Assembly: GCA_046330935.1 (NCBI GenBank)
Contig: JAXLRU010000015.1
Location: 1-51,012, forward strand
DNA from: JAXLRU01 sp046330935
GTDB lineage: Bacteria > Actinomycetota > Actinomycetes > Actinomycetales > Kineosporiaceae
DNA: 51,012 nucleotides
Reading direction: 5' to 3'
The notes under the pieces are model-generated. The model was not told the DNA's origin. It saw nothing but the letters and a program-made list of their open reading frames with translations, and did not search any database. Shown piece by piece: positions 27,572 to 36,173 of the stretch (position 1 is the first letter of the stretch; every line of letters starts with the position of its first letter). The translations under genes were made by a program, and so were the position numbers.

Positions 27572-28199
27572 GGCGGCAGCGCGACGCCGACGGGAGTCCA
27601 CGGTCACCGACTGGCTGTACGTGCCCGAGGGGCGGCTGCCGCGTCGCCCGGTCTGGCCGAGCCGGCGGGGCGTGTTCAACCGCATCAGGGCGCGGGTCGT
27701 GGCTGCGTCCGGCTTCCCCCTGGTGCAGGGCGTCGTGGCGGGAGCGCTCGTCTGGGTGTTCCTGGTCGGGCTGTCGAGCATCGACCACTTCGCCTACCGC
27801 GGCATCCCCGTCGAGGACGCAGCCGTGGTGTCGGTGGCGGTCTCCGACACGGTCGAGGTCGCGTGCGGGAAAGGCGTCGTCGATGTGCCCGCAGAGATCG
27901 TCACCTACCGGAGTCTCACCCCCCGGCAGGGGCTTCCGGTTCAGTTCTGGCGGGCGGCGTGTCCGGGCCCTGACGAGAAGGCCGGTGACGTCATCCGCGT
28001 GGTGCGCACGGGCACCGAGCCCGACCAGGTGTACCCGTACCCCATCGAGACGTCGGGGCAGCTCGCGACGTGGCCCCTGGTTCCCTCGCTGATCGTCGCT
28101 GCAGCCGTGGGGCTGATCCTCCTCGCGCTCCGCGGGTGGCCTCGGCGAGAGCGGCCACCGCGAGAAGGGCGAGGCTCCTTCGGCACGGGCCGTCGTTGA
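27537..28199 (+). CDS. Two-helix membrane protein of unknown function
   Basis: A 220-residue protein with an Arg-rich N-terminus, one membrane helix at about 63-82 (VVAGALVWVFLVGLSSI), an extracytoplasmic domain of about 110 residues with two Cys (VEVACGKG and WRAACPG) that could form a disulphide, and a second helix near residue 190 (LIVAAAVGLILLAL). ATG 27537 was chosen because AGGAGG ends 6 bases upstream; GTG 27534 is the alternative. Some codons are less GC-biased than neighbouring genes. No family recognised. Confidence 0.7.
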   Translation: MGWRPVTARARRAAARRRRESTVTDWLYVPEGRLPRRPVWPSRRGVFNRIRARVVAASGFPLVQGVVAGALVWVFLVGLSSIDHFAYRGIPVEDAAVVSVAVSDTVEVACGKGVVDVPAEIVTYRSLTPRQGLPVQFWRAACPGPDEKAGDVIRVVRTGTEPDQVYPYPIETSGQLATWPLVPSLIVAAAVGLILLALRGWPRRERPPREGRGSFGTGRR

Positions 28200-28236
28200 C
28201 TGGCCTGCGCCGCGAGGCAAGGTAGCCGGGCGCGCG

Positions 28237-28923
28237 TCAGCCGAGCAGCAGCACCGCGGTCGTGGCGGTGGCGGCGGCCCAGAGCACGCTGGCGAAGGTG
28301 CCGATGATGAACCGCTCGGCGGCGACGGGGGAGCGCAGCTCGGGGTAGCGGCCGAGACTCTTCACGGCCAGGGCGATGGCGACGCCCTCGGCCTCGCCGC
28401 CGAGCAGGCTCAGGACGACGGCGACCCGCTCGAGCATCCCGATCCACGCGCCACCGCGCAGCACCCGCGCGTCGGCCGGGCCCGCCGGCTGACCGGCTGC
28501 GGGAGCGGGAGCCGAGGCAGGACCAGCCCCCGACAGGGGAGCGGCAGGCGCCACGACGGTCGCGGTGGAGCCGGCCGCGCCGGTGGCGACCGACCCCGTC
28601 ACCACCGCGACTCCGGACCGCCCGCCGTCGGCGAGCAGCAGCACCCCGGCGCTCACCCCGTGCCCGGCTCCGACGGCCACCACGAGCGCCAGGGCCGCGA
28701 CGAGCGGGTGCCACCCCGAGCGCACCGGCCCCCCGACGGACGCCGCCCAGGCAGCCGCCGCCAACGATCCACCGGGGACGCCCACCAGGACCGCCGCCCA
28801 CACCCGGGCACGACGGCTCGGCCCGAGCCGCGACCGCAGCGCCCAGTGCAGCAGCGGTGAGACCGCGGCCACGCCGAGCCCGGCGAACGCCACGATCTGC
28901 GCGGTGCGGGCGGGATCGGACAC
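28237..28923 (-). CDS. Conserved multi-helix membrane protein
   Basis: A 228-residue protein with about five membrane helices. The C-terminal part (GMLERVAVVLSLLGGEAEG, LAVKSLGRYPEL, AERFIIGTFASVLWA) is a recognisable conserved block of uncharacterised membrane proteins; an Ala/Pro-rich linker separates it from the N-terminal helices. GTG 28923 is preferred to the ATG at 28953 because TACGCT (minus strand, 28931-28936) lies 7 bases before it. It is divergent from the nucleotidyltransferase-like gene. Confidence 0.72.
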   Translation of the reverse strand: MSDPARTAQIVAFAGLGVAAVSPLLHWALRSRLGPSRRARVWAAVLVGVPGGSLAAAAWAASVGGPVRSGWHPLVAALALVVAVGAGHGVSAGVLLLADGGRSGVAVVTGSVATGAAGSTATVVAPAAPLSGAGPASAPAPAAGQPAGPADARVLRGGAWIGMLERVAVVLSLLGGEAEGVAIALAVKSLGRYPELRSPVAAERFIIGTFASVLWAAATATTAVLLLG

Positions 28924-29028
28924 GCAGCGCAGCGTAATGGCCACCCACGACACGGGCCGTCACCCACGAGGCCCCCAAGTCCCTCCTTTACCTGGACGCC
29001 CCGCACCGGGCCACGTACCGTCGAGGGC

Positions 29029-29493
29029 ATGACCAGCAGCTCAGCCGTCGCGACCCGGCACGTGCCGCTCGCCCGCCGCCTGCTGATCCGCAACCTCAAG
29101 GCCCTCGACCTGCCGCCCGGTGACTTCGTCATCGCGGGCAGCGCACCCCTGTGGGCCCGCGACGTCGTGCGCCGCATCGCCGACCTCGACGTCGTCGTCC
29201 GCGGCGCCGCGTGGGAACGCGCCCTGCGCCTGGGCCCGCCGCAGCCGGCGAAGTTCGCGCACCTGCAGGAGTCCCGAGGCGTCCGCAGCGTCGAGGTCCC
29301 GCAGCTGCGGATCGAGCTGCTCGACGGCTGGTTCCCCGGCCTGTGGTCGGTCGACGAGCTGATCCGCGACGCAGAAGACGTCGAGGGCTGGCCGTTCGTG
29401 CCGCTCGATGTCGTCGAGAAGACGAAGACGCTGCTCGACCGCCCCGTCGACCGCACCCACCTGCGCGCCCTGCGCGCCAGCCGCCAGGGCTGA
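29029..29493 (+). CDS. Nucleotidyltransferase-like protein
   Basis: A 154-residue protein with features of the minimal nucleotidyltransferase fold: a GS segment (VIAGSAPLWARDV) followed by an Asp-rich strand (IADLDVVVRG), then a later strand (LRIELLDGW). This fold includes antitoxin-type and aminoglycoside-modifying enzymes; activity is not shown. It is a single gene, leaderless by its position 7 bases after TACCGT (29016-29021), and lies 80 bases upstream of pcrA on the same strand. Confidence 0.62.
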   Translation: MTSSSAVATRHVPLARRLLIRNLKALDLPPGDFVIAGSAPLWARDVVRRIADLDVVVRGAAWERALRLGPPQPAKFAHLQESRGVRSVEVPQLRIELLDGWFPGLWSVDELIRDAEDVEGWPFVPLDVVEKTKTLLDRPVDRTHLRALRASRQG

Positions 29494-29573
29494 GCGCGGG
29501 CGCGCGGGGCCGACCCGCGCGACACCCCGCGGGGTTCGCACACGTGTCCGAACCGGCCGTAGGGTGGACGCCG

Positions 29574-32135
29574 ATGAGCACGCTGTTCGACGACCTGCCC
29601 CTGCCCGGCCTTCCCGGCCCGTCGGGCGCCTCCGCGACCCCGGCGACACCCGCCGAACCGGCCGAACCCGCCCCCGCCCCGCCCGGCAGCGCGCCGTCCG
29701 CGCCCCTGAGGGTCAGCCGCTCGGGGCACCTCGTGCGCGGGGTCGCGGGCGCGCACCCGTTGCCGACGCTCGCACCGGCGGGTGTCGACGGCACGGACGG
29801 CCCGGACGGCACCGACGGCGACTCCGCACCCTCGCGCCCCGACCGCGACGAGCGCCGAGCCGCCCGGGTGGCCGAGCTGCTCGAGGGCCTCAACCCGCAG
29901 CAGCGCGAGGCCGTGCTGCACGCGGGCTCGCCGCTGCTCATCGTGGCGGGCGCCGGATCGGGCAAGACCCGCGTGCTCACCCACCGCATCGGCTACCTGC
30001 TCGCCGAGCGCGGGGCCCGGCCCGGGCAGATCCTCGCGATCACCTTCACGAACAAGGCCGCCGCCGAGATGCGCGAACGCGTCGAGGTGCTGGTCGGCAA
30101 GGGCGCGGCGTCCACGATGTGGGTGTCGACGTTCCACTCCGCCTGCGTGCGGATCCTGCGCCGCGAGGCCACCAAGGTGGGCTTGCGCTCCAACTTCTCC
30201 ATCTACGACTCGGCCGACTCGCTGCGCCTCATGGCCCTGGTCTGTCGCGAGCTCGACCTCGACCCCAAGCGGCACCCCCCGCGCGGCTTCGCCAACCAGG
30301 TGTCGAACCTCAAGAACGAGCTGGTCGACGAGGAGACGTACGCGACCCGCGCCGCCGAGGGCCCCGCCACCGAGCAGGTGCTCGCGCAGGTCTACCGCGG
30401 CTACCAGAACCGGCTGCGCCAGGCCAACGCCATGGACTTCGACGACCTCATCATGTCGACGGTCAACGTGCTCCAGGCGTTCGACGACGTCGCCGAGCAC
30501 TACCGCCGCCGGTTCCGGCACGTCCTCGTCGACGAGTACCAGGACACCAACCAGGCGCAGTACCAGCTCATCCGCGAACTCGTCGGCCCGGCGCTGCCCG
30601 CCGACCCGCCCGCGGGCGCCCTGCCGCCAGGCGAGCTGACCGTCGTCGGCGACGCCGACCAGTCCATCTACGCCTTCCGCGGCGCGACGATCCGCAACAT
30701 CGTCGAGTTCGAGCAGGACTACCCCGACGCCGCGACGATCCTGCTGGAGCAGAACTACCGCTCCACGCAGACCATCCTCAGCGCCGCGAACGCCGTCATC
30801 GAGCGCAACCCCGACCGCCGCCCCAAGCGGCTGTGGACCGACTCGGGCGCGGGGGAGCCGATCGTCGGCTACGTCGCCGACCACGAGCACGACGAGGCGT
30901 CGTTCATCGCCGAGGAGATCGACCGCCTCGTGGACGCCGAGGGCGTGCGGCCGGGCGACGTCGCCGTCTTCTACCGCACCAATGCACAGTCGCGGGCCTT
31001 CGAAGAGGTGTTCGTGCGGGTCGGGTTGCCCTACCGCGTCGTCGGCGGCACCCGGTTCTACGAGCGCAAGGAGGTCAAGGACGCCCTGGCCTACCTGCGC
31101 GTCCTCGCCAATCCCGACGACACCGTCAACCTCCGCCGCATCCTGAACGTGCCCAAGCGCGGCATCGGCGACCGAGCCGAGGCGTGCGTCGCGGCCCTGG
31201 CCGACCGCGAGCGGATCGGGTTCGCCGCCGCCCTGCTCCGCGCCAAGGACGCCCCCGGCATCGCCACCCGCTCGCTCACCTGCATCACCGAGTTCACGGC
31301 GCTCCTGGAGAACCTGCGCACCCTCGTCGAAGCCGGCTCCGGCCCCGCCACCGTGCTGGAGGCCGTGCTCGAACAGACCGGCTACCTCGCCGAGCTGCGC
31401 GCCAGTCACGACCCGCAGGACGAGTCGCGGATCGAGAACCTCTCCGAGCTGGTCGCCGTCGGCGCCGAGTTCGAGGCGGCCAACCCCTCGGGCACCCTGC
31501 AGGAGTTCCTCGAACAGGTGTCGCTGGTCGCCGACGCCGACGAGGTGCCCGACGAGGCCGTCGCCGGCGCCGAGCAGGCCGCACGCGACGCCGAGGCGGG
31601 CACGATCACGCTGATGACCCTGCACACCGCCAAGGGCCTGGAGTTCCCCGTGGTGTTCCTCACGGGCATGGAGGACGGCACCTTCCCGCACCTGCGCAGC
31701 CTCGGGGACGCCAAGGAGCTGGCCGAGGAGCGGCGCCTCGCCTACGTGGGGATCACCCGGGCCCGGCAGCGCCTGTACGTCTCGCGTGCGGTCGTGCGCA
31801 GCGCCTGGGGGCAGCCCTCGTACAACCCCGCGAGCCGCTTCCTGGAGGAGGTGCCCGCCGAGCTGGTGACGTGGCGCCGCTCGGAGTCCACCGCCGTGCG
31901 CCCGTCGTCGACGCCCGCCGTCGCGCGCCTCGCGCAGCGTCCCGGGGTGCGTTCGCCGGGTAACCGCGAGGTCGTCCACCTGGAGCCGGGGGACAGGGTG
32001 ACCCACGACGCGTTCGGCCTGGGCACGGTCGTGACGGTGGACGGCAGCGGCGAGCGGGCCGTCGCCCACATCGACTTCCGTGATCAGGGAGTGAAGCGGC
32101 TGCTGCTGCGGTACGCCCCCGTGACGAAGCTGTAG
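29574..32135 (+). CDS. pcrA: ATP-dependent DNA helicase PcrA/UvrD
   Basis: An 853-residue superfamily 1A 3'-5' helicase for nucleotide excision repair and conflict resolution. Motifs in order: AGAGSGKTR (Walker A, about 125-134), TFTNKAAAEMRER (Ia), VDEYQDTN (II), GDADQSIYAFRGA (III), EQNYRST (IV), TLHTAKGLEFPVVF (V) and YVGITRARQRLY (VI). The end GDRVTHDAFGLGTVVTVDG is the Tudor-like domain by which PcrA binds RNA polymerase. The first 100 residues are a Pro/Ala/Asp-rich extension. ATG 29574 follows TAGGGT (29560-29565) by 8 bases, a leaderless arrangement; any longer reading would cross the preceding gene. Confidence 0.96.
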   Translation: MSTLFDDLPLPGLPGPSGASATPATPAEPAEPAPAPPGSAPSAPLRVSRSGHLVRGVAGAHPLPTLAPAGVDGTDGPDGTDGDSAPSRPDRDERRAARVAELLEGLNPQQREAVLHAGSPLLIVAGAGSGKTRVLTHRIGYLLAERGARPGQILAITFTNKAAAEMRERVEVLVGKGAASTMWVSTFHSACVRILRREATKVGLRSNFSIYDSADSLRLMALVCRELDLDPKRHPPRGFANQVSNLKNELVDEETYATRAAEGPATEQVLAQVYRGYQNRLRQANAMDFDDLIMSTVNVLQAFDDVAEHYRRRFRHVLVDEYQDTNQAQYQLIRELVGPALPADPPAGALPPGELTVVGDADQSIYAFRGATIRNIVEFEQDYPDAATILLEQNYRSTQTILSAANAVIERNPDRRPKRLWTDSGAGEPIVGYVADHEHDEASFIAEEIDRLVDAEGVRPGDVAVFYRTNAQSRAFEEVFVRVGLPYRVVGGTRFYERKEVKDALAYLRVLANPDDTVNLRRILNVPKRGIGDRAEACVAALADRERIGFAAALLRAKDAPGIATRSLTCITEFTALLENLRTLVEAGSGPATVLEAVLEQTGYLAELRASHDPQDESRIENLSELVAVGAEFEAANPSGTLQEFLEQVSLVADADEVPDEAVAGAEQAARDAEAGTITLMTLHTAKGLEFPVVFLTGMEDGTFPHLRSLGDAKELAEERRLAYVGITRARQRLYVSRAVVRSAWGQPSYNPASRFLEEVPAELVTWRRSESTAVRPSSTPAVARLAQRPGVRSPGNREVVHLEPGDRVTHDAFGLGTVVTVDGSGERAVAHIDFRDQGVKRLLLRYAPVTKL

Positions 32136-32171
32136 TTTCCTGTTCACCTGCGGTTATGTTCGTGCACGTCC

Positions 32172-32201
32172 TTGTTTCCGTGCCTCCTTCTGGGCTACCG
32201 T
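32172..32201 (+). promoter_or_regulatory. Candidate promoter and leader hairpin of the cellulase gene
   Basis: TTGTTT (32172-32177) and TACCGT (32196-32201) are separated by 18 bases in an unusually AT-rich patch for this genome, a plausible housekeeping promoter. A hairpin with arms CCGTCC (32198-32203) and GGACGG (32212-32217) lies at the expected transcript start and may affect initiation or leader stability. The leader runs to GTG 32275, with a GGAGGT ribosome site. Confidence 0.45.
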
Positions 32202-32274
32202 CCGTCACCGCGGACGGCCCTGTCCGCCCCTCATGTCGCTCCGCCCGGTAACGGAGCGCTCACCGGAGGTCATA

Positions 32275-33690
32275 GTGGATCCCCGTACCCCCCGTCGGCT
32301 CGGTCGGGTCGTGACGGTGGCAGCCGCCACCGCAGCCCTGGCCGCAGGCGCTTTCGTCGGCACCGGCTCCCCCGCATCCGCCGGCAGCATCTCTGGCTCC
32401 CTCTACGTGGACGGCAACAGCGGCCCCGCCCGCTGGGCCAACGCGAACTCCGGCGACTCCCGTGCGAACGCCATCCGCACCTACATCGCCAGCCAGCCCA
32501 TGGGCAAGTGGTTCACCAGCAACAACCCGTCGACGACCGGCTCCGAGGCCCGCGCCTACGTGGACGCCGCCAACGCGGCCGGGAAGATCCCCGTCGCCGT
32601 CCTCTACGTCATCCCCAAGCGCGACTGCTCGCAGTACTCCGGCGGCGGCGCGACCAGCGTGGACAACTACCGCCAGGTCGTGGACGCGTTCGCCGGTGGT
32701 CTCGGCTCGCGCACGGTCATCGTCATCCTCGAGACGGACGCGCTCGCGCTGACGACGTGCCTGAGCTCGCAGGAGCTGACCGACCGCAACAACATGCTCA
32801 AGTACGCCATCCAGAAGATCAAGAGCTCGAACTCGCAGGCCAAGGTCTACCTCGACGCCGGCCACTCGGCGTGGAACCCGCCGGCCGACGCCGCCCGTCG
32901 CCTCAACGACGCGGGCGTGCAGCAGTCCGACGGCTTCTTCAGCAACGTGTCGAACTTCCGCACCACCGCCGACGAGATCAACTTCGGCAAGCAGGTGCTT
33001 GCGCAGCTGAACAACGGCAACCTGCACCAGATCATCGACACGAGCCGCAACGGCAACGGGGCCTACAACAACCCCGGCGACAGCGAGGCGTGGTGCAACC
33101 CGCCCGGCCGCAAGATCGGGCAGTACCCGACGCTGAACACCGGTGAGTCGACGGTCGACGCGTTCCTCTGGGTCAAGATCCCCGGTGAGTCCGACGGGTC
33201 GTGCAAGGGCTACCCCTCCGCGGGTACCTTCTCGATCGACTACGCCTACGGCCTGCTCCAGGGCGTGAACCCGCCGCAGCAGACGTGGGAACCGACCACC
33301 ACGACGACGACCACGACGACCACCACGTCGACGTCGCAGCCGCCCACGGACACGTGGACGCCGCCCACCACCACCAAGAAGCCCCCGAAGACCGTCAAGT
33401 ACAAGACGGTCAAGAAGTGCCGGGTCGGCAAGAACGGCAAGCAGACCTGCAAGTGGATCACCAAGAAGAAGAACGCCGTCGACCCCGCCGCCGCCGTGGC
33501 CAAGGGTTCCTGCACCGCCGCCACCACGGTGTCGGCGTGGCCGGGCGGCTACGCCGCCACGGTGACCGTGACGGCGTCGAAGGCGCTGTCGTCCTGGTCG
33601 GTCACCTCCGGCTCGGCCAAGGCCGCCGGTGGCGCGCTCGCCGCCGGTGCCTCCACCAGCGTGACGCTGGTCGGTCTGGCGACGCCGTGA
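32275..33690 (+). CDS. Secreted GH6 cellulase with cationic linker and short CBM2-like tail
   Basis: A 471-residue exported glycoside hydrolase family 6 enzyme (endoglucanase or cellobiohydrolase). Signal peptide 1-36; catalytic domain about 40-335 with VIPKRDCSQYSGGG (112-125), YLDAGHSAW, IDTSRNG (D255) and WVKIPGESDG. The catalytic-acid motif, usually EPD, reads ETD (153-155). A Thr-rich linker (341-353) is followed by a Lys-rich block (368-399, 14 Lys) containing two Cys, then a CBM2-like end (CTAATTVSAWPGGYAATVTV) of only about 59 residues instead of about 100. GTG 32275 has GGAGGT five bases upstream. A strong terminator follows. Confidence 0.88.
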   Translation: MDPRTPRRLGRVVTVAAATAALAAGAFVGTGSPASAGSISGSLYVDGNSGPARWANANSGDSRANAIRTYIASQPMGKWFTSNNPSTTGSEARAYVDAANAAGKIPVAVLYVIPKRDCSQYSGGGATSVDNYRQVVDAFAGGLGSRTVIVILETDALALTTCLSSQELTDRNNMLKYAIQKIKSSNSQAKVYLDAGHSAWNPPADAARRLNDAGVQQSDGFFSNVSNFRTTADEINFGKQVLAQLNNGNLHQIIDTSRNGNGAYNNPGDSEAWCNPPGRKIGQYPTLNTGESTVDAFLWVKIPGESDGSCKGYPSAGTFSIDYAYGLLQGVNPPQQTWEPTTTTTTTTTTTSTSQPPTDTWTPPTTTKKPPKTVKYKTVKKCRVGKNGKQTCKWITKKKNAVDPAAAVAKGSCTAATTVSAWPGGYAATVTVTASKALSSWSVTSGSAKAAGGALAAGASTSVTLVGLATP

Positions 33691-33762
33691 GCCCCGCCGC
33701 GGTCTGCTCCTGATCCAGCGCTGCACCTGACGGCGCCCTCACGGGCCGTCGACCGCTCCACC

Positions 33763-33795
33763 GCAGCCCCCGCGCCCACCCGGCGCGGGGGCTGC
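33763..33795 (+). terminator. Terminator hairpin after the cellulase gene
   Basis: GCAGCCCCCGCGCC and GGCGCGGGGGCTGC form a perfect 14-base stem with the loop CACCC, 73 bases after the cellulase stop. It lacks a T tract but is by stability a clear transcription stop. The rest of the 253-base gap holds a TAGGCT hexamer at 33903-33908, the probable -10 box for sucC. Confidence 0.8.
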
Positions 33796-33943
33796 GTGCT
33801 GTCCGTCACCGGCGAGGGACCGTCCGTCGTCCCGCTCGTGCCTTCCGCGCGCTCGCGACCCCCGAGCCCGCACCACGGCGAAGGTCGCCCGTCAAGGGCC
33901 GATAGGCTCCGGGTGCCACCTCATGTCGAGTCAGGACGGACCC

Positions 33944-35161
33944 GTGGATCTGTTCGAGTACCAGGCGCGCGACCTGTTCGCCGCCCATGGCGTTCCCGTG
34001 CTGGACGCCGCCGTCGCCGCCACCGCCGACGAGGCCCGCCAGATCGCCGAGCGTTACCTCGTCGGCGACGGTGAGGACCTGGTCGTCGTCAAGGCCCAGG
34101 TGAAGACCGGGGGTCGCGGCAAGGCCGGCGGGGTCAAGCTCGCCCGCACCCCGCAGGAGGCCACCGAGGCCGCCGAGGCCATCCTGGGCATGGACATCAA
34201 GGGCCACATCGTGCACAAGGTGCTCGTGGCCAAGGGTGCCGACATCGCCGAGGAGTACTACGTCTCCTACCTCGTCGACCGCGCCAACCGCACCTACCTG
34301 GCGATGGCCTCCCGCGAGGGCGGGATGGAGATCGAGCAGCTCGCCGTGGAGCGGCCCGAGGCCCTGGCGAAGATCGCCATCGACGCCGGGACGGGCGTCG
34401 ACGACGCGAAGGCCGTCGAGATCGCCGACGCCGCCGGGTTCCCGGCCGAGGTGCGGGACCAGGTGATCGAGGTCCTCAAGACGCTGTGGACGGTGTTCAT
34501 CAGCGAGGACGCCGGCCTGGTCGAGGTCAACCCGCTGGTCAAGACGACCTCGGGCACCGTCCTCGCCCTCGACGGCAAGGTCAGCCTCGACGAGAACGCC
34601 GCGTTCCGGCACCCGGGCCACGCCGAGCTCGTCGACCGCGCCGCGGCCGACCCGCTGGAGCAGCTGGCCAAGGACAAGGGCCTCAACTACGTCAAGCTCG
34701 ACGGCCAGGTCGGCATCATCGGCAACGGCGCGGGCCTGGTCATGAGCACCCTCGACGTCGTCGCCTACGCGGGCGAGGAGTTCGGCGGGGTCACCCCCGC
34801 GAACTTCCTCGACATCGGCGGCGGCGCCAGCGCCGAGGTGATGGCCAACGGACTGCGCGTCGTCCTCGGCGACCCCCAGGTCAACTCGGTCTTCGTCAAC
34901 GTCTTCGGTGGCATCACCGCCTGCGACGCCGTCGCCAACGGCATCAAGCACGCGTTCGAGCTGCTCAAGGCCGACGGCCAGGAGGTCACCCTGCCGATCG
35001 TCGTCCGGCTCGACGGCAACAACGCCGAGCTCGGGCAGCAGATCCTCGACGAGTTCGCGGCCACGCTGCCCGCGGGCCTGATCAACCGCGAGGACACCAT
35101 GGACGGCGCCGCCCAGCGGGCGGCCGAGCTGGCCGCCACCGGCCGCGGGCAGGGAGCCTGA
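33944..35161 (+). CDS. sucC: Succinyl-CoA synthetase beta subunit
   Basis: The ATP-grasp beta subunit of ADP-forming succinyl-CoA synthetase in the TCA cycle, 405 residues. It begins DLFEYQARDLFAAHGVPV, the family's usual N-terminus, and contains VVKAQVKTGGRGKAGGVKLA (nucleotide binding) and the CoA-ligase part NFLDIGGGA and NVFGGITACD. GTG 33944 is chosen because AGGACGGA provides a ribosome site and matches homologues; ATG 33923 would add seven residues. sucD starts 2 bases after the stop. Confidence 0.96.
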   Translation: MDLFEYQARDLFAAHGVPVLDAAVAATADEARQIAERYLVGDGEDLVVVKAQVKTGGRGKAGGVKLARTPQEATEAAEAILGMDIKGHIVHKVLVAKGADIAEEYYVSYLVDRANRTYLAMASREGGMEIEQLAVERPEALAKIAIDAGTGVDDAKAVEIADAAGFPAEVRDQVIEVLKTLWTVFISEDAGLVEVNPLVKTTSGTVLALDGKVSLDENAAFRHPGHAELVDRAAADPLEQLAKDKGLNYVKLDGQVGIIGNGAGLVMSTLDVVAYAGEEFGGVTPANFLDIGGGASAEVMANGLRVVLGDPQVNSVFVNVFGGITACDAVANGIKHAFELLKADGQEVTLPIVVRLDGNNAELGQQILDEFAATLPAGLINREDTMDGAAQRAAELAATGRGQGA

Positions 35162-35163
35162 GC

Positions 35164-36057
35164 ATGTCGATCTTCCTTCACTCCTCCAGCAAGGTCATCG
35201 TCCAGGGCATGACCGGCTCCGAGGGCCGCAAGCACTCCCAGCGCATGCTCGACGCCGGCACCGACATCGTCGCCGGCGTCGTCCCGGGCAAGGGCGGGCG
35301 CGTCCAGGAGTTCGCCGCCGGCGTCTCCAAGCCCGTCTTCGACTCGGTCGCCGAGGCCAAGGCGGCCACCGGCGCCGACGTCTCGGTCGTCTTCGTGCCC
35401 GCCGCCTACACCAAGGCCGCGGTCCTGCAGGCGATCGACGCCGGGATCGGCCTCGTCGTCGTCATCACCGAGGGCGTGCCCGTGCACGACACCGCGGCGT
35501 GGACGGCGTACGCGGCGGCCGCGGGCGGCGCCACCCGGATCATCGGCCCCAACTGCCCCGGCCTGATCAGCCCCGGGCAGTCCAACGTCGGCATCATCCC
35601 CGCCGACATCACCAAGGCCGGTTCGATCGGCCTGGTCAGCAAGTCGGGCACCCTGACCTACCAGCTCATGTACGAGCTTCGGGACATCGGCTTCTCCACG
35701 GCCGTCGGGATCGGTGGGGACCCGATCATCGGGACCACGCACATCGACTGCCTGGCCGCGTTCGAGGCCGACCCCGAGACCAAGGCGATCTGCATGATCG
35801 GCGAGATCGGCGGCGACGCCGAGGAGCGGGCGGCGGCCTTCATCAAGGCCAACGTCACCAAGCCGGTCGTCGGCTACGTCGCGGGCTTCACCGCCCCCGA
35901 GGGCAAGACCATGGGGCACGCCGGGGCCATCGTCTCCGGCTCCTCGGGTACCGCGCAGGCCAAGAAGGAGGCGCTGGAGGCCGCCGGCGTCCGCGTCGGC
36001 AAGACCCCCAGCGAGACCGCACGGCTCATGCGCGAGGCGATCGCCGCGCTGGGCTGA
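35164..36057 (+). CDS. sucD: Succinyl-CoA synthetase alpha subunit
   Basis: The 297-residue alpha subunit, which binds CoA and carries the phospho-histidine. Visible: the Rossmann start KVIVQGMTGSEGRKHSQRML, the CoA segment GPNCPGLISPGQ, and the active-site histidine in MGHAGAIVSGSSGTA. Complete and standard length. It is directly coupled to sucC and followed by a strong hairpin, so sucCD is its own transcription unit. Confidence 0.97.
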   Translation: MSIFLHSSSKVIVQGMTGSEGRKHSQRMLDAGTDIVAGVVPGKGGRVQEFAAGVSKPVFDSVAEAKAATGADVSVVFVPAAYTKAAVLQAIDAGIGLVVVITEGVPVHDTAAWTAYAAAAGGATRIIGPNCPGLISPGQSNVGIIPADITKAGSIGLVSKSGTLTYQLMYELRDIGFSTAVGIGGDPIIGTTHIDCLAAFEADPETKAICMIGEIGGDAEERAAAFIKANVTKPVVGYVAGFTAPEGKTMGHAGAIVSGSSGTAQAKKEALEAAGVRVGKTPSETARLMREAIAALG

Positions 36058-36072
36058 GCTGCTCGCCCCGGT

Positions 36073-36106
36073 CAGGGCCGGGCTCCCGTCGGGGAGTCCG
36101 GCCCTG
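36073..36106 (+). terminator. Terminator hairpin after sucD
   Basis: CAGGGCCGG/CCGGCCCTG pair over 9 bases, then a G-T pair and CTCCC/GGGAG continue the stem to 15 pairs around the loop GTCG. It begins 16 bases after the sucD stop and should end the sucCD transcript. The gap continues 67 bases to the DUF6350 start with nothing else obvious apart from a GACGAT hexamer just before it. Confidence 0.8.
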
Positions 36107-36173
36107 CGCCGTCCCCGCCGTCGCGGCGCGTCGGACCCGGCTCCACCGGCCGTGCCGGGCGACGATGGACCCG

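Noticed and set aside
28653..32147. Very long minus-strand reading frame opposite pcrA, and similar long antisense frames opposite guaA, purH and the AAA gene
   Set aside because: They mirror GC-biased codons of the real genes, give Arg/Gly/His-rich low-complexity proteins without domains, and conflict with clear genes on the other strand.
32136..32274. Possible ydaO-type c-di-AMP riboswitch before the cellulase gene
   Set aside because: The conserved ydaO core and length are missing; only a promoter and a small hairpin are supported.
33296..33340. Short tandem repeat of ACC/ACG triplets, possible repeat array
   Set aside because: It is the codon run of the cellulase Thr linker; there are no spaced repeats as in CRISPR.
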